Of a DNA stretch of 43,201 nt, positions 32,698-39,763 are shown piece after piece. The first letter of the stretch is position 1. Every line of letters starts with the position of its first letter. The stretch is from positions 1 to 43,201 of the forward strand of contig NZ_BBOX01000260.1 of the NCBI RefSeq assembly GCF_001553455.1, given 5' to 3'. The translations under genes and the position numbers were made by a program. The notes beneath the pieces were generated by a model that was not told the origin of the DNA, did not search any database, and worked only from the letters and a program-made list of their open reading frames with translations. The stretch comes from Streptomyces hygroscopicus subsp. hygroscopicus (GTDB taxonomy: Bacteria > Actinomycetota > Actinomycetes > Streptomycetales > Streptomycetaceae).

Positions 32698-33183
32698 TCA
32701 CACGGGCACGATGAGATGCGGTTTCACCTGCTGCGCTGCGTAATCAAGGGTGTGCCAAGTCCCGGAGGTCCCGTGAGGGCCCGCCAGAGGGAATCCGATG
32801 ACCATGTCGGAGTGGTCGACCATCCATCGATTCCGAGCGTGAAATGCGGGCGTATGGAGCTGTTCGGCGCGCAGCTCGATCACCTCCGTGATGCGGCTGC
32901 GGCTGCGGATGATGGCCTGTCGCGCATCATCAGGCTGCTGTTGGACCGTGCCAGGGACGACGACCGTGATCCGTGCTTTGGTGTTCCCGGCTAGCCACAA
33001 CAGGGACAGGCTGTCGATGCCCTTGGCTCCTCCGATGTAGAAGTGGGTGCTGGCGGCTACGAAAGGGCTGAGGTAGTTGGCGAACAGCTTGGCGTAACTG
33101 GCCAGATCACGATGTGCTGTTGACCGGGTGCCGGTAATGGTCACAGCTCGATTCATGATCCACTCCGTGTCATAGATTGTCAT
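32698..33183 (-). CDS. SLOG-fold protein (DprA/LOG-like)
   Basis: A 161-residue Rossmann-like protein. The features are a first strand AVTITGTRST, a glycine-rich FYIGGAKGIDSLSLLWL loop-helix, VVVPGTV, and a later RNRWMVDHSDMVIGFP segment. This order matches the SLOG superfamily, whose members include DprA/Smf, lysine decarboxylase-like LOG and nucleotide-sensing defence proteins. No other domain is attached, so it is a minimal SLOG module. The first ATG is at 33183, and another at 33156 (MNRAVTITGTRS) starts closer to the core. It is divergent from the 81-residue gene with only 36 bp between, so they probably share a regulatory region. Confidence 0.65.
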   Translation of the reverse strand: MTIYDTEWIMNRAVTITGTRSTAHRDLASYAKLFANYLSPFVAASTHFYIGGAKGIDSLSLLWLAGNTKARITVVVPGTVQQQPDDARQAIIRSRSRITEVIELRAEQLHTPAFHARNRWMVDHSDMVIGFPLAGPHGTSGTWHTLDYAAQQVKPHLIVPV

Positions 33184-33219
33184 ATCCCATACCGACTAAT
33201 GGTGCGATGACATCGATGC

Positions 33220-33465
33220 ATGGACGCATCCGGTTACCGCGACCTCGCCGATCGACTGAAAGCCTACGGACTGTCGATAGTGGCGAAGGGTGCACAGCTG
33301 AGTGTGGCGAATCCGCTCGGCACCGATCTGGTGGAGGAGATCGCCAGCAAAGGGGGACGCTACGTCGCCACCTGGGGGTATGAACTCGGTGAGCGTGACG
33401 ACGAGGGCGGTACGGCTCTCCGCCTCGCCTTTCTTCTCGGCGCGTGTCCGGGAGGTGCGGTATGA
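33220..33465 (+). CDS. Uncharacterised 81-residue protein
   Basis: A small soluble protein with an N-terminal helix (YRDLADRLKAYGLSIV) and a beta-rich middle ending in YVATWGYELGERDDEGGTAL. Similar short genes occur in Streptomyces beside XRE-type regulators, but no function is established that can be named. The next gene overlaps its stop by 4 bp (ATGA), so the two are translationally coupled. Confidence 0.7.
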   Translation: MDASGYRDLADRLKAYGLSIVAKGAQLSVANPLGTDLVEEIASKGGRYVATWGYELGERDDEGGTALRLAFLLGACPGGAV

Positions 33466-34058
33466 AGACCAGAGCCCTGCCGTGGACACCGCCGCCTGCC
33501 GTTGATGTCGAGGCGTTACCCGTGGGTAAATGGTGGGACGCCGTGCGGGCCCCGGCGATCCTCGGCGAACGTGCCCTGAAGACGCTCGGCGACGAGACCG
33601 GCGCCGTGATCCAGGACATGTACGGCACTCTGTACTGGCTCGTCGCCGTGGGGTCCATTGAGCGGAACTGGCAACTGCGGGGGGTTCGCCTCCTGACCGA
33701 ACTCGCCGACGAGCGGACCTACCTCGGCGTACCGCCCGTCTCCTGGACGACGGGCCCCAGGTCCCACTGGCGCGTATCCCTCGGCCCCGACAGCTACCTG
33801 ACCCACCCCTGGCGCCTGCGGCAGGCACTGGCCGAGGCCGACCGCGCCGAGTACGGGCCCATGCCCGAGGGCCGCCAGCTCTGCTACGGCTGCCAACTGC
33901 CCACCGACGAACCCATCCCGGTCGACGTGGATGGCCGAGGCAACGACGTCGGCGAGATCATCTACGCCTGCCCCACCCACGCACCGCTCTACCCGACAGG
34001 CCAACGCCCCCGAACCCTCACCAGCGCATCCGCAGCCGAGCACGAGGGGCGCCGATGA
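33462..34058 (+). CDS. Uncharacterised 198-residue protein with Cys cluster
   Basis: Begins with ATG at 33462 behind GGGAGG, overlapping the upstream stop. The middle carries LCYGCQLPTDEPIPV and a later YACPTHAPLY, giving a Cys-x2-Cys and a Cys-x2-His pattern that could bind zinc. The rest is Trp- and Arg-rich (WWDAVRAPAILGERALKTLG, WQLRGVRLLTELAD). No family recognised. It is coupled to the zinc-ribbon gene downstream by another ATGA overlap, so three genes form one translational unit. Confidence 0.65.
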   Translation: MKTRALPWTPPPAVDVEALPVGKWWDAVRAPAILGERALKTLGDETGAVIQDMYGTLYWLVAVGSIERNWQLRGVRLLTELADERTYLGVPPVSWTTGPRSHWRVSLGPDSYLTHPWRLRQALAEADRAEYGPMPEGRQLCYGCQLPTDEPIPVDVDGRGNDVGEIIYACPTHAPLYPTGQRPRTLTSASAAEHEGRR

Positions 34059-34400
34059 AGAGGGACCAGCCGGCCACCACGGCGCCGGGCCCGGCCGGTA
34101 TCGACCCGGCCGCCCTCACCCGGGAGCAACTTCTGGGCTGGCGCTGCGCGCTGTGCGGGACGCTGCTCACCGGGGACCGCCCGCTCGGCACGGTCACCGT
34201 CAGCCAGGGACCCGCCCTCACCACCTACCCCCTGTGGGCCTGCGACCCCAACTGCACCACAGAGAACGCATGGCGCGCCGCCCTCACCCACGCCGCGGGC
34301 TGTGAAGCGTGCAGAACGGGCGAGTGCGCGACCGGCCAGCGCCCTCCTGGACGCCTACTCAACAGCCATCCGGCAGGAACACGCGGAAGACGCCGGATGA
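34055..34400 (+). CDS. Zinc-ribbon-like small protein with a probable frameshift
   Basis: Starts with ATG at 34055, overlapping the previous stop. CALCG, then CDPNC and CEACRTG give three Cys pairs expected for a zinc ribbon. After CATGQ the frame becomes poor. Removing one base near 34340 restores a good continuation, ALLDAYSTAIRQEHAEDAG, ending at TGA 34398-34400 and giving about 114 residues. As written, the frame runs on to 34540 with low-complexity sequence. So a 1-base insertion, real or a sequencing error, is likely. It is the third member of a coupled trio. Confidence 0.55.
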
Positions 34401-34518
34401 GACACCACCGGCAGCCTCCCACCGAGCGGGCCGCGCTGCTCGCCTTCCGCACCGCCCGGCCGGTTCTGTCCCTCAGCCCGATCCCGCTGCTGCCGGTCCT
34501 CGCGCTCCACCTCTGCGT

Positions 34519-34566
34519 GGCCGGGGACTCGGCCCGATAGACGGCCGGGGACTCGGCCCGATAGAC
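34519..34566. repeat. 24-bp perfect tandem duplication
   Basis: Two identical 24-bp copies (34519-34542 and 34543-34566) start GGCCGGGGACTCGGCCC and end GATAGAC. Each carries a TAG in the frame that closes the extended zinc-ribbon reading frame. Confidence 0.9.
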
Positions 34567-34640
34567 CGGGTGGGCCGCCGGTGGCCCGGGGTCCCCCGCC
34601 CCGGGCGCGGACTTCGGCCGGCGGTTCACCCTCTCGACCC

Positions 34641-34679
34641 TGGTCCGGCTGCCATGTGACGGCGCTGGCGGCCGGACCA
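34641..34679. terminator. Long-loop inverted repeat before the small membrane gene
   Basis: TGGTCCGGC (34641-34649) pairs with GCCGGACCA (34671-34679) across a 21-base loop. It lies after the coupled gene trio and before the next ribosome site, so it may be a terminator or a regulatory site; the sequence does not decide. Confidence 0.35.
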
Positions 34680-34705
34680 GGCCCCACGCTCAGCGAGAGG
34701 ACATC

Positions 34706-34879
34706 GTGACCCAGCCCCACTGTGCCGATCCGGACTGCCTGATCTGCGAGAACGGATGGGTGGCAACCACTCCCGAGCCGTACTCGGTCGTCCGCGATAT
34801 CGCGTATGCCATCGGCGTCGCCGTCCTCGTCGCGCTCCCGCCACTGCTGCTGATCTACAGCTACGCCCGCCGCAGCTGA
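34706..34879 (+). CDS. 57-residue single-span membrane peptide
   Basis: A GTG at 34706 behind GAGAGG opens a 57-residue frame. A Cys-containing N-terminus (HCADPDCLICENGW) is followed by one hydrophobic helix of about 22 residues (IAYAIGVAVLVALPPLLLIY) and a short basic end (SYARRS). Three Cys residues before the helix could bind a metal or form a disulfide. It converges on the sigma-partner gene, 15 bp away. Small size and position suggest an accessory of the neighbouring small-gene set, but no function is known. Confidence 0.65.
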   Translation: MTQPHCADPDCLICENGWVATTPEPYSVVRDIAYAIGVAVLVALPPLLLIYSYARRS

Positions 34880-34894
34880 TTCGCCGTGCGGGCC

Positions 34895-35692
34895 CTACGC
34901 GGGTGAGCCGCTGCGGGGCCGCTCGGGCAGTACGGCCCGGTCGGGGGGAGGCGAGGGGGCGGCCGTGGTTCTGGCGGTGGTGAGGTCCTCGATGCGGTCG
35001 GCGAAGTCCGGTTCCGGCAGGGGGAGGTCGATGTCGGGGTCGTCGGTGAAGTCGACGGCCCGGGCGACGTAGTCGATGACCGCCGTGGTGGCGGGCGGGA
35101 CCTCCTGTCCCCTCTTGAGCCCGTGCAGGATGCGCAGGGCGGCGGCCATCTCGTGGTCGGTGGTGGCCCAGTCCTCCACGGTGTCGGTCACCGGTGGGAC
35201 GTCGTTGCCCGCCTGCTGGTGCCACCACTCCAGCCAGGCGTGCGCCTGGCCCTCTTCGTTCAGGGCCATGTGGTGGAGGTAGAGGCAGTACGCGGCGGCG
35301 GGGTCGCCGGCGCCGGCGGCGAACTGCCACCAGAACTGGGCGTGGTCCTCATGGCCGGCCAGTTGCAGGACGCAGCCGAGGACACGGGAGCCGGGCGGCT
35401 CCAGGATCCGGCGGGTGAGGAAGTCCCGCAGCTGGGTCAGCGCGTCGGGGCGGGCGATGATCGCCTCGCACAGGGTGTGCAGGTCCTGCGCCATCCGTTC
35501 GTCCGCGCTCGGTGCTGGGCTTCCGGGGGCCGCGGGCGTCCGCCGGGGGGGTTCCGGGGGGCGCTCGTGGAGCGGGGCGCCACCGGGGTGGGCGAGGCGG
35601 GCGGCGAGCCGGGCCTCGGCGGCGTCGAAGTCGATGGGAGGGGTGGGGTTGAGGAGGGCCCGCGCGAGGACGCGGTCAATGGGTGAGGTCAT
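34895..35692 (-). CDS. Uncharacterised sigma-linked protein (265 residues)
   Basis: It starts with the ATG at 35692 that overlaps the sigma factor stop by 4 bp. Residues 1-65 are Pro/Ala-rich and include FDAAEARLAARLAH. The core (about 70-220) is helical and Trp/His-rich (HAQFWWQFAAGAGDPAAAYCLYLHH, LEWWHQQAGND) with repeated helix pairs resembling SEL1/TPR repeats. The tail is acidic, then Pro-rich. The place of a coupled downstream gene is where anti-sigma factors normally sit, but no zinc-ZAS motif or membrane helix is present. It may be a soluble anti-sigma or a sensor (inference). Confidence 0.65.
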   Translation of the reverse strand: MTSPIDRVLARALLNPTPPIDFDAAEARLAARLAHPGGAPLHERPPEPPRRTPAAPGSPAPSADERMAQDLHTLCEAIIARPDALTQLRDFLTRRILEPPGSRVLGCVLQLAGHEDHAQFWWQFAAGAGDPAAAYCLYLHHMALNEEGQAHAWLEWWHQQAGNDVPPVTDTVEDWATTDHEMAAALRILHGLKRGQEVPPATTAVIDYVARAVDFTDDPDIDLPLPEPDFADRIEDLTTARTTAAPSPPPDRAVLPERPRSGSPA

Positions 35693-36240
35693 CGGTGTTC
35701 CTTGGCCAGGAGCTGTTGCAGACGGCGGCGGGCGTAGCGGGCGGTGGAGCGGACGCCGGCTTCGGTGATGCCGAGGTGGGTGGCGGTCTCGGCGACGCTG
35801 TAGCCGCGGCAGTGGAGCAGGATGACCACGTCCTGCTGGCGCTCGGGGAGTTGCTTGATCGCCTGGTAGAGGTTCAGGCTCTCCTCGAGCATGGCGATCG
35901 GGTCGACCGCGTCCTTGAGCATCGCCGTTTCGAAGGTCGCGTTGTCCAGGAGGGCGGGGCCGCGGTTGCGGGCGCGGGCGAGGTCGATGGCCCGGTTCTT
36001 CATGACCTTCCAGGCGTAGGCGGCCGGGTTCTCCATCCTCAGGACCTTGGGCCAGCAGCGCAGCAGTTGTTCGAAGGCGGCGTCGACGGCTTCTTCGGCG
36101 TCGGCGTGGTTGCCGAGGTAGACCATGGCCCGGTCGATGTACGCCTTGCGGTGGAGTTGGTGGAAGGCACGGAAGTCCGCGGGGAGCCCGGTGGTCATCG
36201 AGGTGATGTGGCGTTGCGAGCGCAGGAAATCGTGGGTCAC
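35689..36240 (-). CDS. RNA polymerase sigma factor, ECF type
   Basis: A 183-residue sigma-70-family protein with region 2 (AFHQLHRKAYIDRAMVYLGN, AEEAVDAAFEQLLRCWP, AYAWKVMKNRAIDLARA) and region 4 (QLPERQQDVVILLHCRGYSVAETATHLGITEAGVRS), joined by a short linker as in ECF sigmas. It redirects RNA polymerase to a specific promoter set, which is not known. It starts with GTG at 36240 overlapping the stop of a 52-residue peptide (GTGA), and its own stop overlaps the next ATG. So three genes are tightly coupled. Its targets may include its own promoter. Confidence 0.88.
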   Translation of the reverse strand: MTHDFLRSQRHITSMTTGLPADFRAFHQLHRKAYIDRAMVYLGNHADAEEAVDAAFEQLLRCWPKVLRMENPAAYAWKVMKNRAIDLARARNRGPALLDNATFETAMLKDAVDPIAMLEESLNLYQAIKQLPERQQDVVILLHCRGYSVAETATHLGITEAGVRSTARYARRRLQQLLAKEHR

Positions 36241-36395
36241 CGCTCCCCTCCGCCCTTGTTGCTGCGATGCAGTTCCGATACGCCGACGCGGACTCCCATC
36301 GCGGCCGCGCGGCGCAGGAGGGCGATGGCGTCACTGCCGAATACCCGTGTGACGAGTACGGCGGTGACGACGTTCACCACGGTTTGAAGATTCAC
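36237..36395 (-). CDS. 52-residue peptide coupled to the sigma factor
   Basis: A GTG at 36395 opens a 52-residue frame (NLQTVVNVVTAVLVTRVFGS then DAIALLRRAAAMGVRVGVSE) whose stop overlaps the sigma factor start by 4 bp. The N-terminal half is a strongly hydrophobic amphipathic or membrane helix. AAGGA lies 10-11 bases before the start. It may be a leader peptide that couples translation into the sigma gene, or a membrane peptide acting on it. Confidence 0.5.
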   Translation of the reverse strand: MNLQTVVNVVTAVLVTRVFGSDAIALLRRAAAMGVRVGVSELHRSNKGGGER

Positions 36396-36524
36396 GGACT
36401 TCGTTGTCCTTCTGTTCGTCGTACGAGGAGTGGCCCCCACACGCCCCGCGAGTGCGCCGTGTTGCGCCCTCTGTTCAGATAGCGCTCGGGGCGGCCGGTT
36501 CGTGCATCCGATGAGCTTAAAATC

Positions 36525-36553
36525 TTACGGAACGCAGCGATCCAATTACGGAA
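36525..36553. promoter_or_regulatory. TTACGGAA direct repeat in divergent spacer
   Basis: TTACGGAA occurs at 36525-36532 and 36546-36553, exactly 21 bp apart (two helical turns), inside an AT-rich patch between the divergent sigma operon and the FAD oxidoreductase gene. This is a plausible tandem binding site for a regulator of either side. Function is unproven. Confidence 0.35.
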
Positions 36554-36672
36554 GTATGAAAATCACATCGCCAGCGTCCGGGCGAAAGCCCCCATCGCGT
36601 CCCCCCCATCGCGTCCCCGGCACCGGCACTCGCGCCATGGCCCCGGCGGTCACCGCGTGCTAACCAGGGGGC

Positions 36673-38229
36673 ATGTCTCACAGCGATGCGTATGACGTCG
36701 TCATCGTCGGCGGGGGCCACAACGGTCTGGTCGCCGCCGGGTACCTCGCCCGCGCCGGGCGGAGCGTGCTGGTGCTGGAGCGCCTCGGCCGCACCGGCGG
36801 CGCGGCGGTGTCCACCCGGCCGTTTCCCGGTGTGGACGCACGGCTGTCGCGCTACTCCTACCTGGTCAGCCTGTTGCCGCGGCGGATCGTCGACGACCTC
36901 GGACTGCGCTTCGCGGTGCGCAGGCGCGCGGTGTCCTCGTACACGCCCGACGTCCGGGGCGGACGCCACACCGGGCTGCTGGTGGACGCCGGGGGCACGG
37001 CCCGGACGCGCGCCGCGTTCACGCGGCTGACCGGGTCGGACCGGGAGTACGAGTCCTGGCAGCGCTTCTACGGCATGACCGGGCGGGTCGCCGAGCGGGT
37101 CTTCCCGACCCTGACCGAACCGCTGCCCACCCGCGCGGAGCTGCGGGCGCGAATCGGGGACGACGCGGCGTGGGAGGCGCTGTTCGAACGGCCGCTGGGG
37201 GAGGCGATCGAGGCCGCCTTCGACGACGACCTGGTCCGGGGCGTGGTCCTCACCGACGCGCTCATCGGCACCTTCGCCGGCGCCCACGATCCGTCGCTGC
37301 GTCAGAACCGCTGTTTCCTCTACCACGTGATCGGCGGCGGCACCGGCGACTGGGACGTCCCCGTCGGCGGCATGGGCGCGCTCACCGACGCCCTCGCCGA
37401 CGCCGCCCGCGCGGCAGGCGCCCGGATCGCCACCGGACGCGAGGTCACCGCGATCGCCACCGACGGCACCTCGGCGGAGGTGCGGTACTGGGACGAGGCG
37501 GGGGAGTCCACCGCGGCGGCCCGGTACGTGCTGGTCGGCGCCGCTCCGCGGGAGCTGGCACGGCTGCTGGGCGAGGAGCCGCCCACCCCGCCCGCCGAAG
37601 GGGCGCAGCTGAAGGTGAACATGGTGCTGCGCAGGCTGCCCGCGCTGCGCGACCGCGAGGTCGACCCGCGCGAGGCGTTCTCCGGGACGTTCCACATCGC
37701 CGAGGGATACGGCGCCCTGGAGGAGGCGTACCGCCAGGCGGCCGCGGGGGAGCTGCCGCACCGGCCGCCCTCGGAGATCTACTGCCACTCGCTGACCGAT
37801 CCGTCGATCCTCGGTCCGGAGGCGGCCCGCGCGGGCTACCAGACCCTGACCCTGTTCGGACTGCACGCCCCCGCCCGGCTGTTCACCGAGGACAACGACG
37901 TGGCGCGCACCGCGCTGTTGCGGGCCACCCTCGCGGAGCTGGACGCGCACCTCGCCGAGCCGATCGCCGACTGTCTGGCCCATGACGCCGACGGCAGGCC
38001 GTGCATCGAGGCCAAGACCCCGCTGGACCTGGAGGCCGAGCTGCGGCTGCCCGGCGGCAACATCTTCCACCGGGACCTGGCCTTCCCGTACGCCCAGGAG
38101 GGCACCGGCCGCTGGGGGGTGGAAACCCGCCACGCCAATGTGCTGCTGTGCGGCGCGGGCGCGGTGCGCGGCGGCGGGGTGAGCGGAATCCCCGGGCACA
38201 ACGCGGCCATGGCGGTGCTGGAGAGGTGA
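36673..38229 (+). CDS. Phytoene-desaturase-like FAD oxidoreductase
   Basis: A 518-residue flavoprotein. The N-terminal FAD motif is VVIVGGGHNGLVAAGYLARAG followed by VLVLERLGRTGGAA. Near the C-terminus the second FAD segment GRWGVETRHANVLLCGAGAVRGGGVSGIPGHNAA appears. The overall layout matches the amine-oxidase/phytoene-dehydrogenase superfamily, closest to the PYROXD2-like group. Carotenoid genes are not near, so the substrate is open. The ATG at 36673 has GGGGG upstream. It lies alone on the plus strand, divergent from the sigma operon. Confidence 0.85.
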   Translation: MSHSDAYDVVIVGGGHNGLVAAGYLARAGRSVLVLERLGRTGGAAVSTRPFPGVDARLSRYSYLVSLLPRRIVDDLGLRFAVRRRAVSSYTPDVRGGRHTGLLVDAGGTARTRAAFTRLTGSDREYESWQRFYGMTGRVAERVFPTLTEPLPTRAELRARIGDDAAWEALFERPLGEAIEAAFDDDLVRGVVLTDALIGTFAGAHDPSLRQNRCFLYHVIGGGTGDWDVPVGGMGALTDALADAARAAGARIATGREVTAIATDGTSAEVRYWDEAGESTAAARYVLVGAAPRELARLLGEEPPTPPAEGAQLKVNMVLRRLPALRDREVDPREAFSGTFHIAEGYGALEEAYRQAAAGELPHRPPSEIYCHSLTDPSILGPEAARAGYQTLTLFGLHAPARLFTEDNDVARTALLRATLAELDAHLAEPIADCLAHDADGRPCIEAKTPLDLEAELRLPGGNIFHRDLAFPYAQEGTGRWGVETRHANVLLCGAGAVRGGGVSGIPGHNAAMAVLER

Positions 38230-38235
38230 TTCCCG

Positions 38236-38461
38236 GGCGGACGGGACCCGCCGCCGCGGGAACATGGGGGCGGGGTCCGCCACCGCCGGAAGAAGCGGAG
38301 GGGGCCGCCGCCGCGCAGAGGAACGGGCGGGGGTCCGCTGCCGCGCAGACGAACGGACGACGGGATCCGCCACCGTCCGAAAGCGGAGGGGGTCCGTCGC
38401 CGCGCGTACATGGGGGCGGGGTCCGCCACCGTCCGAAGCAGCGCACGGGACCGGCCGCCGC
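38236..38461. repeat. Imperfect ~30-bp repeat after the FAD oxidoreductase stop
   Basis: Starting just after the stop at 38229, at least six degenerate units share the core GGGGGTCCGCCACCGYSCG and then GAASGAACGG. Spacing varies from about 25 to 34 bp. The copies alternate between GGGGGCGGGGTCCGCCACCG and GGGGGTCCGCTGCCGCGCAG types. It reads as open frame on both strands, but all of this is repeat shadow. It ends before the palindrome at 38470. Confidence 0.7.
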
Positions 38462-38469
38462 CCAAAGAA

Positions 38470-38486
38470 TCTGACGTAGCGTCAGA
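38470..38486. promoter_or_regulatory. Palindrome upstream of nitronate monooxygenase
   Basis: TCTGACGTAGCGTCAGA is a perfect inverted repeat with 7-bp arms and a 3-bp spacer, 43 bp before the start codon. Size and position fit a TetR- or MarR-type operator. A looser version, CTGAC-N6-GTCAG, lies at 39730-39745 before the acyl-CoA synthetase, so both genes may answer to the same regulator. Confidence 0.6.
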
Positions 38487-38529
38487 AAAAGTCTTCCTTC
38501 GTCCGGCGCCCTGCGGCATCCTGCCGCCC

Positions 38530-39633
38530 ATGCAGACGGAGCTGAGCACAAGGCTGGGTGTCGAGCACGCCGTCTTCGGCTTCACGCCGTTCCCCGCCGT
38601 GGCCGCGGCGATCAGCCGGGCCGGCGGGTTCGGGGTGCTCGGCGCGGTCCGCTACGGCGCGGGCGAGGACCTGGCACGCGACCTCGACTGGATGCAGGAG
38701 CACACCGACGGCGCGCCCTACGGCCTGGACGTCGTGATGCCCGCCAAGAAGGTCGAGGGCGTCACCGAGGCGCAGATCGAGGCGATGATCCCCGAGGGCC
38801 ACCGCGCGTTCGTCCGGGACACCCTCGCCAAGCACGGCGTCCCGGAGCTCGCCGAGGGCGAGGCGTCCGGCTGGCGGATCACCGGCTGGCTCGAGCAGGT
38901 GGCCCGCAGCCAGCTCGACGTCGCCTTCGACTATCCGGTGAAACTCCTGGCCAACGCCCTGGGTTCGCCTCCGCCCGACGTCGTCGCCCGCGCCCATGAC
39001 CACGGCATCCTCGTGGCCGCCCTCGCCGGCAGCGCCCGCCACGCCCGCCACCACCAGGAGGCGGGGCTCGATGTCATCGTCGCCCAGGGCTACGAGGCGG
39101 GCGGCCACACCGGCGAGATCGCCTCCATGGTGCTCACCCCCGAGGTGGTGCGGGCCGTGGACCCGCTGCCCGTGCTCGCCGCGGGCGGCATCGGCAGCGG
39201 TGAGCAGATCGCCGCCGGGCTGGCCCTGGGCGCCCAGGGCGTCTGGATCGGCTCCCTCTGGCTCACCACCGAGGAGGCCGAACTGCATTCGGCGGCGCTC
39301 ACCCGCAAACTGCTCGCGGCCGGGTCCGGGGACACCGTGCGCTCCCGCGCCCTCACCGGCAAACCCGCCCGCCAGCTGCGCACCGAGTGGACCGACGCCT
39401 GGGAGGACCCGGACGGTCCGGACCCGCTGCCCATGCCGCTCCAGGGGCTGCTGGTCGCCGAGGCCGTCTCCCGCATCCAGAAGTACGAGGTGGAACCGCT
39501 GCTCGGCACGCCGGTCGGCCAGATCGTCGGCCGGATGGACTCCGTCCGCCCGGTGCGGGCCGTCTTCGACGATCTGACCCGCGGCTTCGAGCGCGCCATC
39601 GACCGGGTCAACCGCATCGCCGGGCGCGCCTGA
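38530..39633 (+). CDS. Nitronate monooxygenase-family flavoprotein
   Basis: A 367-residue TIM-barrel FMN protein of the NMO/2-nitropropane dioxygenase family. The motifs are TRLGVEHAVFGFTPFPAVA, ISRAGGFGVLGAVRYG and, in the second half, VAQGYEAGGHTGEI and AAGGIGSGEQIAAGLALGAQGVWIGS; the GGHTG His is the expected catalytic base. Class members oxidise alkyl nitronates, but several actinobacterial relatives next to acyl-CoA genes act on unknown lipid-like substrates. Start is the ATG at 38530; an upstream open frame is repeat shadow. It forms a pair with the acyl-CoA synthetase 130 bp downstream. Confidence 0.87.
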   Translation: MQTELSTRLGVEHAVFGFTPFPAVAAAISRAGGFGVLGAVRYGAGEDLARDLDWMQEHTDGAPYGLDVVMPAKKVEGVTEAQIEAMIPEGHRAFVRDTLAKHGVPELAEGEASGWRITGWLEQVARSQLDVAFDYPVKLLANALGSPPPDVVARAHDHGILVAALAGSARHARHHQEAGLDVIVAQGYEAGGHTGEIASMVLTPEVVRAVDPLPVLAAGGIGSGEQIAAGLALGAQGVWIGSLWLTTEEAELHSAALTRKLLAAGSGDTVRSRALTGKPARQLRTEWTDAWEDPDGPDPLPMPLQGLLVAEAVSRIQKYEVEPLLGTPVGQIVGRMDSVRPVRAVFDDLTRGFERAIDRVNRIAGRA

Positions 39634-39661
39634 CCCCGCCCGGCCCCGCCCGACCCGTTTC

Positions 39662-39733
39662 CGTATCACCTGCCGCATCACCTGTCGCATCACCTGTCGC
39701 GTCACCTTCCGCACCGCCTTCCGCACCGCCTGA
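39662..39733. repeat. 12-bp tandem repeat, 6 copies
   Basis: Six consecutive 12-bp units fill 39662-39733 between the two lipid genes. The middle units read CGCATCACCTGT, while those at the right end drift to CGCACCGCCTTC. The array begins 28 bp after the nitronate monooxygenase stop. Confidence 0.9.
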
Positions 39734-39763
39734 CACCGCCGTCAGAAGGAGGACCGGACCGCC

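Noticed and set aside
33516..34043. 175-residue minus-strand frame opposite the 198-residue gene
   Set aside because: It lacks a ribosome site, and the plus-strand frame has ATGA coupling on both sides, which supports the plus strand.
35683..36387. 234-residue plus-strand frame opposite the sigma factor
   Set aside because: The minus strand encodes clear sigma regions 2 and 4; the opposite frame is a shadow.
36517..38373. 618-residue open frame on the minus strand
   Set aside because: It mirrors the FAD oxidoreductase codons, is rich in Arg/Gly/Pro and has no family motif or ribosome site. High-GC DNA leaves such antisense frames open.
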